Part shown: piece after piece, positions 63,567 through 64,000 of the stretch
Layout: each line of letters opens with the position of its first letter
Position numbering within the stretch: position 1 is the stretch's first letter
NCBI RefSeq assembly: GCF_010894435.1
Contig: NZ_JAAIXZ010000015.1
Span: forward strand, 124,001 to 188,000
Origin: Pyxidicoccus trucidator
Lineage (GTDB): Bacteria; Myxococcota; Myxococcia; Myxococcales; Myxococcaceae
DNA: 64,000 nt
Direction: 5' to 3'
Made by a program: the position numbers and the translations under genes
Notes under the pieces: generated by a model
Told to the model about the DNA's origin: nothing
The model's input: the letters and a program-made list of their open reading frames with translations, nothing else
The model's database searches: none

Positions 63567-63866
63567 ATGGCGTGGTACGATTCTGAAGCGGAGTTCTTCG
63601 CGGCGATGGATAACGGGGAACTCTCTCTGCACGAGGTCAGCGGGTACCACACCCAGCGCGACCAGCAGCTCAACGCGAACGTAGGGACGTTCTTCGGCAT
63701 GAGCCGGGAGTACTCGGTCCGGACGAGCACCTTTGGCTCGACGGGCTACGTGCTGCACACCCATCAGGTCGGAAGCTTCATCTCCGCGGCCCACATCAAG
63801 GACGGCTCGTTCGGACGCATCACGTTCAGGTTCAACGACCTGCGCACCCTGGACAATCGCCTGTAG
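63567..63866 (+). CDS. 99-residue unknown protein
   Basis: The ATG at 63567 (MAWYDSEAEFFAAMDNGEL) is preferred over 63507 because upstream codons look non-coding. The protein is soluble with SGYHTQRDQQLNANVGTFFG and GRITFRFNDLRTLDN and has no Cys. I do not recognise it. Confidence 0.65.
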   Translation: MAWYDSEAEFFAAMDNGELSLHEVSGYHTQRDQQLNANVGTFFGMSREYSVRTSTFGSTGYVLHTHQVGSFISAAHIKDGSFGRITFRFNDLRTLDNRL

Positions 63867-63881
63867 GCCCTGGCGCGATGC

Positions 63882-64000
63882 TCAACGCCGGCCCGCTCCA
63901 ATGCGCTCGAGCACGGCGGCCACCACCCGGTCACAGCGAGGGGCCTGGAAGGCGAAGGCCTCCTCCAACGGGTCGTCGAGTCGGGCCGCCAGCTGCTCGC
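63882..64000 (-). CDS. C-terminus of a gene continuing past the window
   Basis: The minus-strand frame reads EQLAARLDDPLEEAFAFQAP then CDRVVAAVLERIGAGRR and stops at 63882, with strong third-position GC bias. Only about 39 residues are visible, so no family is assigned. Confidence 0.6.
   Translation of the reverse strand, partial: EQLAARLDDPLEEAFAFQAPRCDRVVAAVLERIGAGRR

Overview
The window reads as chromosome of a large-genome, high-GC delta-proteobacterial predator, most likely a myxobacterium of the Myxococcaceae. The reasons are strong G/C bias at third codon positions, many lipoproteins with unusual repeat domains, several Hanks-type Ser/Thr kinases, and a SitA-like lipoprotein toxin with an adjacent candidate immunity gene. 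No rRNA, intact tRNA or CRISPR array was seen.

Layout. 1-4655: secreted and envelope hydrolases (a partial beta-lactamase-fold lipoprotein, an LCCL-bearing metalloprotease, an alkaline-phosphatase-superfamily enzyme) and a small membrane protein. 4694-6253: island-like debris with a tRNA/tmRNA 3'-end-like sequence, an attC- or MITE-like inverted repeat, a small lipoprotein plus unknown-partner gene pair, and an orphan coding fragment. 6294-24246: an unusual radical SAM fusion, M23 peptidase, GH16 and GH10 glycanases, repeat lipoproteins, a MAPEG/MFS couple, a diguanylate cyclase and one decayed gene. 24382-38420: a plastic, accessory-looking region. It holds a toxin/immunity pair, two near-identical kinase genes (one split by a 2.6-kb serine-recombinase element), an IS3 remnant, a gene-tail remnant, and a two-gene SIR2 plus TIR-STAND-TPR module that looks like anti-phage immunity. 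38424-46965: a giant CheB-CheR-PAS-kinase-receiver protein, a tgt/methyltransferase couple and a divergent ABC-F ATPase. 47011-58109: a ten-repeat lipoprotein, a YihY/BrkB membrane protein, and a tight run of PEGA/beta-barrel, TPR, zinc-ribbon kinase and DUF4291 genes. 58132-64000: a TetR gene ending in a 42-bp minisatellite, a 43-bp tandem array, a TetR/SDR pair with two matching operator-like sites, a zinc alcohol dehydrogenase, and small genes.

The two most notable things are these. First, the 8-bp direct repeats flanking the recombinase element lie inside the HRD catalytic-loop codons of a kinase gene. Removing one repeat-to-repeat unit (2598 bp) restores an in-frame 478-residue kinase, exactly the length of the intact paralogue at 26148-27584, so excision would act as an on-switch. 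Second, the overlapping SIR2-like and TIR-STAND-TPR genes combine two predicted NAD-consuming modules in one operon. Function statements rest on motifs recognised by eye; no database search was possible.
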